Source: an uncultured Shewanella sp. (GTDB lineage Bacteria; Pseudomonadota; Gammaproteobacteria; Enterobacterales; Shewanellaceae). Taken from it: 64,000 nucleotides of DNA. Under the pieces are notes generated by a model. It saw only the letters and a list, made by a program, of their open reading frames with translations. It did not search any database and was not told where the DNA came from. Position numbers and translations under genes: made by a program. Location: positions 341,487-405,486 of the forward strand of contig NZ_CANMIO010000002.1 in the NCBI RefSeq assembly GCF_947497935.1, in the 5' to 3' direction. Below, piece by piece: positions 36,429 through 46,596 of this stretch (position 1 is its first letter; each line of letters begins with the position of its first letter).

Positions 36429-37091
36429 ATGTATAAAGCTCTGCGAACCTACGCCTCGATTGCGTTATTACTATTTTCTATACCGGCATTCGCCGAAGAG
36501 GTGGCGCGAGTCACTCTAGAAAATGGTGCCACGGTTAAACTAAACGATGACTTCACTTGGGAGTATGTGATCCTTGAGAGTCAAACTAAGCCAGATACCG
36601 CAGTGCCAGTGACTTTACCTGCCACAGTTGGCACAGTAGCAGCTGTAGACAGCCAAGCTTCAGCTGTAACCCAAGCACCAACAACGGCAGTGCCGACGAC
36701 CCTGCCAGCAACAACAGAAACACTAACCTCATCTGCGATAGCTCAATCGGCTCTTCTAAAATCGACCGCGAAAGGCGGCGTCAAAGTCAGCTTCTTGGAT
36801 AGCCAGTGGGATGACGATGGCCGCCTAGGAATCACTTTCGAGCTTAACAGCAACAGCCCAGAGCACTATGTGATGATAGAGCTAGAGGTCAGCCTATTTG
36901 CCGACTCTGGCGCATTAATCAAAAAAGAAACCGTTAAGGTATGGCAAGCCGTTTTCAGAATGCCAGATACTTATCTTCGTAAAGGCCAGACTCGCGAAAG
37001 CCGCGTATTCTGGGTTGAAGGTATCGACAAGGCTCTGTGGACAAAAGAGCTGATGAGCTTAAAGATAGGTGAGATGAACTCACGGATGTAG
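36429..37091 (+). CDS. Exported DUF3157-like protein
   Basis: A 220-aa protein with a signal peptide (residues 1-22, ending PAFAEE), a short motif ARVTLENGATVKLNDDFTWEY, a low-complexity Thr/Ala/Pro linker (about 55-105) and a C-terminal beta-rich domain (about 115-220) with LGITFELNSNSPEHYVMIE. The layout resembles DUF3157 proteins of Shewanella and Vibrio. Function is unknown. A terminator follows. Confidence 0.7.
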   Translation: MYKALRTYASIALLLFSIPAFAEEVARVTLENGATVKLNDDFTWEYVILESQTKPDTAVPVTLPATVGTVAAVDSQASAVTQAPTTAVPTTLPATTETLTSSAIAQSALLKSTAKGGVKVSFLDSQWDDDGRLGITFELNSNSPEHYVMIELEVSLFADSGALIKKETVKVWQAVFRMPDTYLRKGQTRESRVFWVEGIDKALWTKELMSLKIGEMNSRM

Positions 37092-37113
37092 CCTCAAAAA
37101 AATGGTATTAAAC

Positions 37114-37147
37114 AAAGCCGTAAGGGTCCTGCCTCTACGGCTTTTTT
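37114..37147 (+). terminator. Rho-independent terminator after the DUF3157-like gene
   Basis: AAAGCCGTA and TACGGCTTT arms with an internal partly paired AGG/CCT, then T residues, 23 bases after the stop. Confidence 0.85.
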
Positions 37148-37334
37148 CGATTAAGTCGTTTATAAAACTCTCAAGATATAGCGTTCCAGCTCTGCTTTTT
37201 CCATGCACTCTAACCCTGATGAGTTTCAGCATAACATTTAGTTATAGCTGGCAAATGTTTAGTCAATTGACCTAAGCAGGGGGCGTAAACATATAATTCG
37301 GCCCATAGATTAAATATATTATTTGGGTTAACTA

Positions 37335-38075
37335 ATGGAATTCTCATTATTATTAATGACAGTATTCTTCGCAGCCACGTTACAAGCTGCAACGGGTTTT
37401 GGATTTGGATTAATTGGCGTAAGCTTCCTACTTGTTTTATTACAATCTAATTCTGCCGTTCAAATTGTTATTATATTAACCCTCGCAATGTCATTAGTTC
37501 ACTGGATTAAAATCCGTAAAATTGCACCAATGGATTTAGTGAAAAAAATAATGTTGGGTTGTGCCTTAGGTTACCCCATCGGCATTGTTATTTTCAGTAA
37601 TTTTGACCTTACAGGGCTAAAGATAGCCGTTGCTCTACTCATACTTGCTATCACAGTGCAAAACATCCTAGAGATGATAAAAGCGCGTAAGGGTCATGAA
37701 ACAACTCCAGCGAATATGGGGAAAGGTCCATGCTTTGGCGTAGGCACCATGTCTGGCGTAATGGCCAGCGCCATGGCTATGCCAGGCCCTGTGGTGGTCG
37801 CATACCTGACACGCAGCGTACTAACTAAAGATCAGATCCGTGCAACAGTAATCACCTGTTCAACCCTGTCTTACATCGTGGCTTTAGGCCTACAGGCTTC
37901 TTTTGTCGGGATTGGAGCAGACACCTATAAAACATCCATGATGCTAATTCCAGCGACTTTTGCCGGCGCCTTTTTTGGTGACTATATCGCTAAGTTTATT
38001 AATCAGGATTTATTTAAAAAAATCACACTCGTTGTTTTATTAGGAAGTGCAGTAAATATCCTTATCAACATATAA
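37335..38075 (+). CDS. TSUP (TauE/SafE-like) membrane transporter
   Basis: A 246-aa inner-membrane protein with about eight TM helices; FAATLQAATGFGFGLIGVSF at the N-terminus is the TSUP hallmark, and GTMSGVMASAMAMPGPVVVAYL begins the second repeat. The family moves sulfite, sulfonates, sulfoacetate, organic acids or sulfur species, usually outward. It lies 91 bases before a PLP desulfhydrase gene on the same strand, so export of a sulfur or organic product made by that enzyme is plausible but unproven. Confidence 0.82.
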   Translation: MEFSLLLMTVFFAATLQAATGFGFGLIGVSFLLVLLQSNSAVQIVIILTLAMSLVHWIKIRKIAPMDLVKKIMLGCALGYPIGIVIFSNFDLTGLKIAVALLILAITVQNILEMIKARKGHETTPANMGKGPCFGVGTMSGVMASAMAMPGPVVVAYLTRSVLTKDQIRATVITCSTLSYIVALGLQASFVGIGADTYKTSMMLIPATFAGAFFGDYIAKFINQDLFKKITLVVLLGSAVNILINI

Positions 38076-38166
38076 AGCAATAAACAGTTAATTAAAGACC
38101 AAACAAACACAAAGCTATTCTTATAAATATTGATACAAGAATAAATTAATATAAAGGAATCAAAAC

Positions 38167-39186
38167 ATGCTTACTGATAAATACCCTAAAGCTAAATTAG
38201 CTCACACTCCAACACCTTTCGAATTTATGGCTAATATGACCAAGAAGTTCGATGGCCCTAAATTATGGATTAAACGTGACGATGCGACGGGCTTAGCCAT
38301 GGGTGGTAACAAGGCTCGCCAATTAGAGTTTTATGTTGGTAAGGCACAAGCTGATGGCTGTAATGCCCTACTCACCACAGGTGCAGTTCAGTCTAACCAC
38401 GTTCGTATGACAGTTGCAGCAGCTCGAAAGATGGGCTGGCATGTTGAAGTACAGCTAGAGCACCGTGTTGATGGCCGACTACCTGAGTACGAAGATAGCG
38501 GTAATCCATTCTTAGACAAACTAATGGGCGCAAAAATTCACACTTACCCAGTGGGCGAAGATGAGAACGGTGCCGATCAGGTGATGTATGACAGAGCCGA
38601 CGAGCTAACGGAAGAAGGCTATAAGCCATTCGTTATTCCACTTGGTGCGGTAGGTAAAACACCTTGGGGCGCACTGGGTTATGTTGACTGTGTTGAAGAG
38701 CTATTACTTCAAGCACAAGCGACTGGCATGAAGATCGATGCCATCGTACTACCAACAGGCTCAGCTAACACTCACGCCGGTGTTTTAGCAGGCTTAATCG
38801 CGCTAAACAGCGATATCCCAGTATATGGTTTCTGCGTTCGTCGTGACAAAGTGGCTCAGTTCGAGCGTGTATTAGTTAAGACTCGCAAAGTACTACAACT
38901 ACTTGGTGTTGATGAGAATAAAGTCACTCACGAATTAGTTAAGTGTGAAGATTGGGTGCTTGGCCCTGGATATGGCCAATTGACGACTGAAGTTCATGAA
39001 GCAATCGAGATTTTAGGTCATGAAGAAGGGATATTATTAGACCCTACCTACACAGCGAAAAGCATGGCCGGCATGATCGGCATGATCCGCGACGGTCAAT
39101 TCACTAAAGAGCAGAACGTTGTATTTTTACACACAGGTGGTACACCAGCCCTATTCGGATACCCAGAACTGATTGCCAATAAGTAA
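38167..39186 (+). CDS. PLP-dependent D-cysteine desulfhydrase / cysteate lyase family enzyme
   Basis: A 339-aa fold-type II PLP enzyme of the DcyD/CuyA/ACC-deaminase family. Seen: PLP lysine K49 in GGNKARQLEF, QSNHVR (75-80), the phosphate-binding loop LPTGSANTHAG and C-terminal FLHTGGTPALFGY. Members release pyruvate and ammonia with sulfide (D-cysteine), sulfite (L-cysteate) or from ACC; sequence reading alone does not decide. The TSUP transporter upstream and RidA downstream (which hydrolyses 2-aminoacrylate-type intermediates) fit a beta-elimination reaction. AAGGA precedes the ATG. Confidence 0.82.
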   Translation: MLTDKYPKAKLAHTPTPFEFMANMTKKFDGPKLWIKRDDATGLAMGGNKARQLEFYVGKAQADGCNALLTTGAVQSNHVRMTVAAARKMGWHVEVQLEHRVDGRLPEYEDSGNPFLDKLMGAKIHTYPVGEDENGADQVMYDRADELTEEGYKPFVIPLGAVGKTPWGALGYVDCVEELLLQAQATGMKIDAIVLPTGSANTHAGVLAGLIALNSDIPVYGFCVRRDKVAQFERVLVKTRKVLQLLGVDENKVTHELVKCEDWVLGPGYGQLTTEVHEAIEILGHEEGILLDPTYTAKSMAGMIGMIRDGQFTKEQNVVFLHTGGTPALFGYPELIANK

Positions 39187-39198
39187 AAACTAAAAAAC

Positions 39199-39226
39199 AT
39201 GCCTGAGAATCTTCTCAGGCATTTTG
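39199..39226 (+). terminator. Terminator or attenuator between desulfhydrase and nhaC-like genes
   Basis: ATGCCTGAGAA, a two-base loop, TTCTCAGGCAT followed by TTTTGG, 13 bases after the desulfhydrase stop. The T run is short, so part of the transcription may read into the downstream antiporter gene. Confidence 0.65.
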
Positions 39227-39291
39227 GCCAAATTTTAATTTCTCGTCACCACTGACCCTACAGCCAAGACGAGGAATAGGTAGAATCAATT

Positions 39292-40698
39292 ATGTCTCAG
39301 TCAACTAAGCTTGAGTTTCATATTGGAAAAATTGGTGGAATGGTTCCACTATTGACCATGGTCGGTCTAATGTTATTGCTTACCTTTAATGGTGTTGGTG
39401 GCCCTAAAGCCGCATGGGCACCTGGCTTTATCGCCATTATTTTAGGTATGTTCCTAGTTAAGAGTAAGCGTGATTATTTTCAGTCGATATTAGATGGCAT
39501 CGCCGATAAAACCGGTGTTGTGGTGATCACAGCTTGGATCTTCGCCGCCGTTCTTGGCTCTTTGATGAAGGCCGGCGGTCTAGTAGACGGTATCTTATGG
39601 TTTGGTATGTCGACCGGTATTCAAGGCAGCATGTTCTTGATCATCGTCTTTATGTCTACCGCTATCTTCGCCATGGGTACTGGTTCTTCAAACGGTGCTA
39701 ACTTAGCACTCGCGCCAATTCTATTCCCAGCTGGCGTTTACTTAGGCGCAGATCCTGCCTTCGTTGCCCTAGCCTTACTGTCAGGCGCTGTATTTGGCGA
39801 TAACGTTGCCCCTATTTCAGATACCACCATCGTAGGCTGTACCACACAAGGGGCCGATTTTGGTGCCACTGTTCGCCAGCGTATGCCACTGTCGCTAACG
39901 GCGGGTGCTATCGCACTGGTTGCCTTAGTATTCTTTGGTCAGGGTGATGGTCTAGTAGAAGCCGCCACTCAAAACGGCGATAGCGCTCGTCCAGAAAGCT
40001 TATTAATGCTGCTCTCTGTTGCTGCTGTGGTTTTCTTCGCGCTAAAGGGTCGTCACCTATTAGAAGCTCTAAGCTACGGTATCCTTGTTGCTACAGTTGT
40101 TGGACTGGGTATTGGTGCTTTTGCGGTAACGGATCTGTTCACCGTTCCTTCTGAGCGCGGCGTATCGAATGGCATCATCGAAGATGCAATTGCCGGTGTA
40201 ACGGGCGCTGTTGTGTTCGTAATCCTAATCCTAGGTGTGATCAAGATTTTCATGAATAGCGGCATTATGGATGACATTCTTGCATTCATCACTGAGCGCG
40301 TTTCAAACAGCACCCGTAGCACTGAACTACTGATGTTCTACTCAACATCTGTGTCATCACTATTAGTCAGCTCGAACGCACCATCTCAGCTGCTAGTGGG
40401 ACCAACTCTGGTTAAGCCACTGGGTGAGAAGAACAACATTACCCCTGAGCGTCGCGCTAACCTAATGAGTGCCTCAGTATGTTCAATCTTCTACATGATG
40501 CCTTGGTGTCTAGCGGTTATGGTTTGGTACTCGGCGGTTGAAACCTCGGCCATCTCTTCAGGCTTAGCGGTTCCAAGTGCATCGATCAGCTTTATGGCAC
40601 CTTATCCTTGGGCCCTACTCGGTGTGATGATGTTCTCTATCATCACGGGTTGGAAACGCTACGCCAACCAGCCTCAAGCGCAAGTACAACCAGCTTAA
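39292..40698 (+). CDS. NhaC-family Na+/H+ antiporter-like transporter
   Basis: A 468-aa inner-membrane protein with about 11-12 TM helices. GTGSSNGANLALAPILFPAG and GAVFGDNVAPISDTTIVGC (with the conserved Asp pair) are NhaC-family motifs, and a second set lies around SSNAPSQLLVGPTL. Known relatives exchange Na+ for H+ or for organic acids such as malate and lactate. The position between a desulfhydrase and RidA suggests sodium-coupled movement of the amino-acid substrate or of pyruvate-derived product, which is inference. Confidence 0.83.
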   Translation: MSQSTKLEFHIGKIGGMVPLLTMVGLMLLLTFNGVGGPKAAWAPGFIAIILGMFLVKSKRDYFQSILDGIADKTGVVVITAWIFAAVLGSLMKAGGLVDGILWFGMSTGIQGSMFLIIVFMSTAIFAMGTGSSNGANLALAPILFPAGVYLGADPAFVALALLSGAVFGDNVAPISDTTIVGCTTQGADFGATVRQRMPLSLTAGAIALVALVFFGQGDGLVEAATQNGDSARPESLLMLLSVAAVVFFALKGRHLLEALSYGILVATVVGLGIGAFAVTDLFTVPSERGVSNGIIEDAIAGVTGAVVFVILILGVIKIFMNSGIMDDILAFITERVSNSTRSTELLMFYSTSVSSLLVSSNAPSQLLVGPTLVKPLGEKNNITPERRANLMSASVCSIFYMMPWCLAVMVWYSAVETSAISSGLAVPSASISFMAPYPWALLGVMMFSIITGWKRYANQPQAQVQPA

Positions 40699-40773
40699 TT
40701 TGCAACTAATAATCAACCAATAACAATAGCAGTGGCGGCGAAGCCCGCCACTAGTAAGATTTAGGAAATAGAA

Positions 40774-41160
40774 ATGACTAAAGCACTTAACACAGAATCA
40801 GCACCTGCAGCAATCGGCCCATATGTTCAGGGCGTTGACCTTGGCAGCATGATCTTTACCTCTGGCCAGCTACCAATCGATCCAGCAACAGGCGAGATGT
40901 CTGCCGATGTTGCGGAGCAGGCGCTACAGTCACTGAAAAACGTACAGGCTATCGTAGAGTCTGCAGGCCTAACTATGGCTAACGTGTTTAAGATGACGGT
41001 ATTCGTAAAAGATCTAAACAGCTTCCCAATCGTGAACGAAGTTTACCAAAACTTCTTCGACAACCTAGGCGCTGCTTACCCTGCACGTTCTTGTGTTGAA
41101 GTTGCACGTCTTCCTAAAGATGCACTAATCGAAATCGAAGCGATTGCAGTAAGAAGCTAA
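40774..41160 (+). CDS. ridA: RidA/YjgF enamine/imine deaminase
   Basis: A 128-aa trimeric enzyme that hydrolyses 2-aminoacrylate and related enamines released by PLP enzymes. Seen: IGPYVQGVDLGSMIFTSGQL, ATGEM, and the conserved arginine in PARSCVEVARLP, followed by ALIEIEAIAV. It probably belongs to the same unit as the upstream PLP enzyme, removing its reactive product. AGGAAATAG precedes the ATG; a strong terminator follows. Confidence 0.92.
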   Translation: MTKALNTESAPAAIGPYVQGVDLGSMIFTSGQLPIDPATGEMSADVAEQALQSLKNVQAIVESAGLTMANVFKMTVFVKDLNSFPIVNEVYQNFFDNLGAAYPARSCVEVARLPKDALIEIEAIAVRS

Positions 41161-41177
41161 TCAGCATTCAATAAGTA

Positions 41178-41207
41178 AAATACCGCAGCTTGCTGCGGTA
41201 TTTTTTT
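41178..41207. terminator. Bidirectional terminator between ridA and the lysR gene
   Basis: AAATACCGCAGC / GCTGCGGTATTT, 12-bp perfect arms with flanking A and T runs, between convergent genes. Confidence 0.9.
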
Positions 41208-41233
41208 GTCTATTGCTGCCGCTTTGAGGGTTT

Positions 41234-42154
41234 TTATCCAGCTAAAGGCTCTTCAAAATACTCAAATAAGATATCTAGAAAAGCATTTACCATTCTAGGA
41301 GTTTGAATCCCTTTTGCCTGCACCACGTGATATTCCCACTCTGTCACAGGCTCAAAAGGTCGGCTCACAATGCCATCCGCGCCAGATTGGAGCACGAAAG
41401 GGTCTAAAATAGCGATACCCACGCCCTTCTTTACTAACTGAAACAGGGTACTCTGCTCTCTCGCTTCGAGAATAATATTGCGCTTAACGCTCTGCTTAAG
41501 AAACGCATCCTCGACTCGCGTTCGAAACGGACTACCATAAGCCAGAGTCATAAAACGTTCATGTTTCAGATCTATCGGTGAAAGCGAGCTCTTCTGCGCT
41601 AATGGATGTCCCTCATGAAGCAAGACCACAGCCCTGTGTCTGCGTAAGAATCGGCAATCGAACTCCTCTTCATCCGCCTCTACGTTGGTCGTTATCGCAA
41701 TATCGACTCTATGACTACGCACCATATCCAACAGCTGAATTCTCGATGCCGACTCCAACTCAATAGACACATTAGGATGCAGGCTTAGAAACGCCGCGAT
41801 TACATCAGGCATAAAGCTATTAGAGCAGATTGGCATCACACCGACACGCAATCGCCCCTGATTGTTACGTGCGATAGCGTCGGCCGAAGAGGCTAAACTG
41901 TTCATCCCAATAAAGACTCGGTTAACATCTTTATAGAATAATTTAGCCTCTGGAGTTGCCTCTAATTTATTGTGTGTGCGCACAAAAAGCGGAAAACCTA
42001 CTCGATATTCAAGTTCAGATAAGAGTCTGCTCACCGCGGGTTGAGAGATATACATCAGCTCGGCAGCGCCGGTTACCGTCCCCGACAACATAAAACAGCG
42101 AAACGCTTCTATCTGGCGAATTTTAATTTTCGAATCTGCTGGCAATGATTTCAC
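41234..42154 (-). CDS. LysR-family transcriptional regulator
   Basis: A 306-aa DNA-binding regulator. N-terminal winged helix-turn-helix: FRCFMLSGTVTGAAELMYIS, QPAVSRLLSELE; C-terminal substrate-binding domain (about 98-300) with RLRVGVMPICSN and VGIAILDPFVL. It is convergent with the TSUP-PLP-NhaC-RidA unit, so it is a candidate regulator of it, although LysR genes are usually divergent from their target. The 325-bp upstream gap holds only short imperfect palindromes and the hutH terminator. Confidence 0.85.
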   Translation of the reverse strand: MKSLPADSKIKIRQIEAFRCFMLSGTVTGAAELMYISQPAVSRLLSELEYRVGFPLFVRTHNKLEATPEAKLFYKDVNRVFIGMNSLASSADAIARNNQGRLRVGVMPICSNSFMPDVIAAFLSLHPNVSIELESASRIQLLDMVRSHRVDIAITTNVEADEEEFDCRFLRRHRAVVLLHEGHPLAQKSSLSPIDLKHERFMTLAYGSPFRTRVEDAFLKQSVKRNIILEAREQSTLFQLVKKGVGIAILDPFVLQSGADGIVSRPFEPVTEWEYHVVQAKGIQTPRMVNAFLDILFEYFEEPLAG

Positions 42155-42479
42155 CTAATAAGAGACAAGCTATAGTCAGGTGATGGTAGCGAAAAGCACA
42201 ATAAACTACCGAGCAGCGCCTCGCAAATCCATCACCTTAGCCCGTAAAAAGCCAGATTTAGAAGCTTGTACCGCACCATTAGCAAAGCTCACGTATCACT
42301 TGAGTTAATAAGCTATGTTTAAATGAACTTATAAGCCGTTAAACATTGCCTTACTCCGCAATGCCATTGAACGTACTTCAGGCAGAGCCTAATTGATGAT
42401 AACCGCCTACTGAAGTCGGTGGTTTAGGGCTAAAAAAAGGGCCCTTAGGCCCTTTTCGTCACTGTCAGCTCAATCTCAC
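42155..42479. other. 325-bp gap between lysR and hutH, both on the minus strand
   Basis: It contains the LysR promoter region and the hutH terminator. A GC-richer stretch around 42370-42425 (ACTGAAGTCGGTGG and an inverted partner AACCGCCTACTGAAGT) has short repeats but nothing that can be assigned. No ORF is supported. Confidence 0.4.
42432..42456 (-). terminator. Terminator after hutH
   Basis: On the minus strand AAAAGGGCC, loop TAAG, GGCCCTTTT and a T run, 24 bases after the hutH stop. Confidence 0.85.
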
Positions 42480-44012
42480 TTAGAGACTAGGTAAAATATC
42501 CGCTGGCAGATAAGCGTTGTAGCTGGCTGTTAATAGTAGATCTGTTGCCGCTTCGATATCAGGGCCGAAGAAACGGTCCTTATCGTAGTAAGTGACTAGC
42601 TCACGTAACTCGCCTTTTGCCTGTGCTACCGCTTTGCTTGGTTGCAGTGGCGCACGGAAATCTAGGCCCTGGGCAGCGGCCAATAGCTCTACCGCCAATA
42701 CGCCACGGGTATTTTCAGACATATCACGTAAGCGACGCGCGGCAAACGTTGCCATAGACACATGGTCTTCTTGGTTAGCCGATGTCGGTAAGCTATCCAC
42801 CGATGCAGGATGGGCGTAAGTCTTGTTCTCTGATGCCAGTGCAGCAGCAGTAACTTGGGCAATCATAAAGCCTGAGTTTACCCCGCCGTTTTCCACCAAG
42901 AATGGTGGAAGCTTAGATAGGTTTGAGTCGATAAGCAGTGCAATACGACGCTCGGCAATCGAGCCAAGTTCTGCAATCGCAATTGCCAAGTTATCCGCTG
43001 CCATTGCTACAGGCTCTGCGTGGAAGTTACCGCCCGAGATAATGTCGCCAGTATCTTGGAACACCAGTGGGTTATCGGTAACGCCGTTCGCTTCAGTGCC
43101 TAGCACTTCAGCCGCGTGACGGATCTGGGTCAAACATGCCCCCAACACCTGTGGCTGACAACGTAGTGAATAGGGATCTTGCACCTTTTCACAGTTAACG
43201 TGGTCAAGACTGATCTCAGACTCATCACCCAATAAGTGACGGAATACAGCTGCTGAGTCGATTTGGCCTTTCTGACCGCGAGCCGCGTGTATACGTGGAT
43301 CAAATGGGCTACGACTGCCCATTGCCGCCTCAACACTCATGGCGCCGATTACCGAGCTTGCCGCAAACAGATCTTCTGCGTTAAACAGGCCTTCCAGTGC
43401 CAATGCCGTCGACGCCTGAGTACCATTAAGTAGCGCGAGCCCCTCTTTTGCTGCGAGTTCGATTGGCTTAAGACCCGCAATTTCAAGGCCTTCTGCTGCG
43501 GTGATTAGCTCACCTTGGTAGCTCATCTCGCCTTCGCCAAGTAGCGGCAAACACATGTGTGATAGCGGCGCTAAGTCGCCCGACGCCCCTACTGAACCTT
43601 TCTCAGGTACGCATGGGTAAACACCGGCGTTAACCAAAGCGATAAGGAAGTTAATCACCTCTAGACGAATGCCTGAAAAACCACGACTGAGCGAGTTGAT
43701 CTTCAATACCATCATCAAGCGCACAGTGGCGTCTTGCATGTATTGACCTGTACCCGCTGCGTGCGACAGTACGATTGAGCGTTGCAGCAGCTGTAGATCG
43801 TCTGCGGCAATCTTAGTGTTGGCAAGCAGACCAAAGCCGGTGTTGATACCGTAAACCGTGCGGCCTTCATCCAATACCTGCTGCACTAAACCTGCGCTAG
43901 TGTTGATATCGGCGATAGCGCTTTCGGCTAGCTCTAATGTTACTTTGCCACGGCTAATTTCGCGGATTTGTGGCAGGGTTAAGGTACCCGGAGTTAATAC
44001 TAAATGACTCAT
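42480..44012 (-). CDS. hutH: Histidine ammonia-lyase HutH
   Basis: A 510-aa cytoplasmic enzyme that deaminates L-histidine to urocanate, first step of histidine degradation. Seen: the MIO-forming Ala143-Ser144-Gly145 in [25 protein letters not shown] near the N-terminus, and QPQVLGACL. Length is as usual for the family. Its ATG lies 3 bases after the hutU stop, so hutU and hutH are one transcript. Confidence 0.96.
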   Translation of the reverse strand: MSHLVLTPGTLTLPQIREISRGKVTLELAESAIADINTSAGLVQQVLDEGRTVYGINTGFGLLANTKIAADDLQLLQRSIVLSHAAGTGQYMQDATVRLMMVLKINSLSRGFSGIRLEVINFLIALVNAGVYPCVPEKGSVGASGDLAPLSHMCLPLLGEGEMSYQGELITAAEGLEIAGLKPIELAAKEGLALLNGTQASTALALEGLFNAEDLFAASSVIGAMSVEAAMGSRSPFDPRIHAARGQKGQIDSAAVFRHLLGDESEISLDHVNCEKVQDPYSLRCQPQVLGACLTQIRHAAEVLGTEANGVTDNPLVFQDTGDIISGGNFHAEPVAMAADNLAIAIAELGSIAERRIALLIDSNLSKLPPFLVENGGVNSGFMIAQVTAAALASENKTYAHPASVDSLPTSANQEDHVSMATFAARRLRDMSENTRGVLAVELLAAAQGLDFRAPLQPSKAVAQAKGELRELVTYYDKDRFFGPDIEAATDLLLTASYNAYLPADILPSL

Positions 44013-44015
44013 GTT

Positions 44016-45704
44016 CTACTTACCCTCTGTCGTGGCATTTTCTAGCATCGGCAGGTCTAGACCCTGCTCTTTTGCACAATTTTTCGCGATATCGTAACCC
44101 GCGTCAGCGTGACGCATTACGCCCGTTGCTGGGTCATTCCACAGTACGCGACCTAAACGCGCAGCCGCGTCGTCTGTACCATCTGCCACAATCACCACAC
44201 CAGAGTGCTGGCTAAAGCCCATACCTACGCCACCACCGTGGTGCAAGGAAACCCAAGTTGCGCCACTTGCAGTGTTAAGCAGGGCGTTCATTAACGGCCA
44301 ATCCGATACCGCATCAGAACCATCAAGCATAGATTCGGTTTCACGGTTAGGGCTGGCAACAGAGCCTGAGTCTAAGTGATCACGACCGATCACCACTGGC
44401 GCTGAAAGCTCGCCATTTTTAACCATTTCGTTAAAGGCGAGGGCCAAGCGTGCACGGTCTTTTAAACCCACCCAACAGATCCGCGACGGTAAACCTTGGA
44501 AGGCAATACGTTCACGTGCCATATCCAACCAGTTATGTAGGTGCGGATTATCAGGAATAAGCTCTTTCACTTTAGCGTCTGTCTTGTAGATATCTTCAGG
44601 GTCGCCAGAAAGCGCTGCCCAGCGGAATGGACCAATACCTTCACAGAACAGTGGACGTACATAGGCAGGTACGAAACCTGGGAAATCGAATGCGTTCTCA
44701 ACGCCCTCTTCAAATGCCATTTGGCGAATGTTGTTGCCGTAATCGGTTGTCGCGGCACCCGCGGCCTGTAGTGCTAGCATCGCCTTAACTTGAACCGCCA
44801 TTGACTGCTTCGCCGCTTTAACCACTGCCGCTTCGTCAGTTTTACGCATCTCGATAGCTTGCTCTAACGTCCAACCTTGCGGCAGATAGCCGTTTAGTGG
44901 ATCGTGCGCCGAGGTTTGGTCAGTTACTACATCAGGAGTTATACCGCGCTCAACCAGCTCGGCGAATATGTCGGCAGCGTTAGCTAATAGACCAACTGAA
45001 ACAGGCTTACCACTCTTGTTGGCTTCGTCGATCATTGCCAATGCTTCATCAAGGGTAGTGGCTTTTTTGTCGACGTATTTTGTACGTAGACGGAAATCGA
45101 TGCGAGTTTCATCCACTTCGCAAGTCAATACAGAGTAACCCGCCATAGTGCCAGCTAATGGCTGCGCGCCACCCATGCCACCAAGGCCGCCGGTTAAGAT
45201 CCACTTGCCGCTAGAATCACCATTAAAGTGCTTTTTCGCCATAGCGACGAAGGTCTCGTAAGTGCCTTGTACAATGCCTTGTGAGCCAATGTAGATCCAA
45301 GAACCCGCCGTCATCTGGCCATACATGGCCAAACCTTTCTTATCTAGCTCGTTAAAATGTTCCCAGTTGGCCCAATGTGGCACTAGGTTTGAGTTAGCGA
45401 TGATCACCCGCGGCGCATTGTTGTGAGTCTTGAATACGCCCACAGGCTTACCCGACTGGACGAGTAAGGTTTCGTCATCTTCAAGGCGCTGTAAGACTTC
45501 AACGATCTTGTCGTAGCATTCCCAGTCACGAGCCGCACGGCCGATACCACCATAGACCACCAAGTCTTCAGGACGCTCAGCCACATCTGGATGTAAGTTG
45601 TTCATCAACATACGCATCGGCGCTTCGGTCAGCCAGCTCTTACAACTTAGCTCTGTTCCTGTCGGCGCGATAATGCGACGGCTCGGATCGTGTCTCTTAT
45701 CCAT
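44016..45704 (-). CDS. hutU: Urocanate hydratase HutU
   Basis: A 562-aa NAD-dependent enzyme converting urocanate to imidazolone propionate. Seen: [48 protein letters not shown] (NAD-binding glycine-rich stretch) and [16 protein letters not shown] near the C-terminus. The ATG at 45704 with GAGGTAGTA upstream is chosen over a TTG six codons earlier. It is the first structural gene of the hutU-hutH unit, 119 bases from the end of hutC. Confidence 0.96.
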   Translation of the reverse strand: MDKRHDPSRRIIAPTGTELSCKSWLTEAPMRMLMNNLHPDVAERPEDLVVYGGIGRAARDWECYDKIVEVLQRLEDDETLLVQSGKPVGVFKTHNNAPRVIIANSNLVPHWANWEHFNELDKKGLAMYGQMTAGSWIYIGSQGIVQGTYETFVAMAKKHFNGDSSGKWILTGGLGGMGGAQPLAGTMAGYSVLTCEVDETRIDFRLRTKYVDKKATTLDEALAMIDEANKSGKPVSVGLLANAADIFAELVERGITPDVVTDQTSAHDPLNGYLPQGWTLEQAIEMRKTDEAAVVKAAKQSMAVQVKAMLALQAAGAATTDYGNNIRQMAFEEGVENAFDFPGFVPAYVRPLFCEGIGPFRWAALSGDPEDIYKTDAKVKELIPDNPHLHNWLDMARERIAFQGLPSRICWVGLKDRARLALAFNEMVKNGELSAPVVIGRDHLDSGSVASPNRETESMLDGSDAVSDWPLMNALLNTASGATWVSLHHGGGVGMGFSQHSGVVIVADGTDDAAARLGRVLWNDPATGVMRHADAGYDIAKNCAKEQGLDLPMLENATTEGK

Positions 45705-45823
45705 GGGTACTACCTCGTTCAATTTGTTTTGTGTTTTCTTATCAGCTTTTTTAAAGCTTTATATGTACTGTCTTGTCCTGCGGTAAATCACTTGCTTAAT
45801 ACGGTTAATCATTAGGGGAGCGG

Positions 45824-46528
45824 TTAACTAAAAGTCAGGTGACCACCTAATCTAAATCGGCTACCGGGGTGCACTAAGCGTGCAAAGCTCACCACACCTT
45901 GGCGCGACCAAGTGCGGCGAGTGATCTGTAAACACGGCTCTGAGGCCGCAATCTCTAATAGCGCTAACTGCGCGATATCGGCCATCTTGGCTTCGATGGT
46001 GTGCTTAGCTTCAGTCAGCGGCGCTACCATAGATAAGTATTCGTGGGGAGTTTGCAGGGTAAAGTCCTGGTCTAAATAGTCAGGCACCAACTTAGGGTTC
46101 ACAAAGCGCTCTTCAAGCTGTAACGGCGTACCTTGCTCACAGTGCACTAGAACTGACTGATAAACCTTACTGCCATCTTCTAGCCCCAGCGCAATCGCAA
46201 TCGCGCCAGTTGCTAGCGTTTGCGTGAGCAACACTTGTTGCACGCTATAACCATGGCCACGGTCTTTTATCTCATCGGCAATATTACGAATCGCCATCAT
46301 TGAAGACTGAGTTTTAAGGCCTGCAACGAAGGTGCCTAACCCTTGCGAACGTTCTAATACGCCCGATTCGGTCAGCTCAGTTAAGCCTCTGCGCGCCGTC
46401 ATTCGACTGCAATTAAACAACTCGGCTAACTGATTTTCAGATGGCACACGGCTATCTTCAGCCCATTCACCAGACTCAATTTGCGCTAAAATGTATTGTT
46501 TAATCTCTTCAAACTTTGGCGTTGCCAT
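45824..46528 (-). CDS. hutC: HutC, GntR-family repressor of histidine utilisation
   Basis: A 234-aa regulator. N-terminal winged helix (residues 5-70: SRVPSENQLAELFNCSRMTA, RRGLTELTESGVL, GLGTFVAG) and a UTRA ligand domain (about 90-230) that in HutC binds urocanate. It is divergent from hutI and upstream of hutU; the palindrome at 46597-46628 is its likely operator. It may be co-transcribed with hutUH. Confidence 0.92.
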   Translation of the reverse strand: MATPKFEEIKQYILAQIESGEWAEDSRVPSENQLAELFNCSRMTARRGLTELTESGVLERSQGLGTFVAGLKTQSSMMAIRNIADEIKDRGHGYSVQQVLLTQTLATGAIAIALGLEDGSKVYQSVLVHCEQGTPLQLEERFVNPKLVPDYLDQDFTLQTPHEYLSMVAPLTEAKHTIEAKMADIAQLALLEIAASEPCLQITRRTWSRQGVVSFARLVHPGSRFRLGGHLTFS

Positions 46529-46596
46529 TGACCATCCCGTTACAGCTATCTTTAGGTGCTTTCTTGTTTAACATGCTCAAAAACTCAGCTACAATC

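Noticed and set aside
42823..43119. 98-codon plus-strand ORF opposite hutH
   Set aside because: It is a shadow frame of a clear hutH; the long antisense frame follows from codon bias in that gene.
45745..45775. Second HutC operator upstream of hutU
   Set aside because: Only a TATATGTAC fragment resembles the operator and it is not palindromic.
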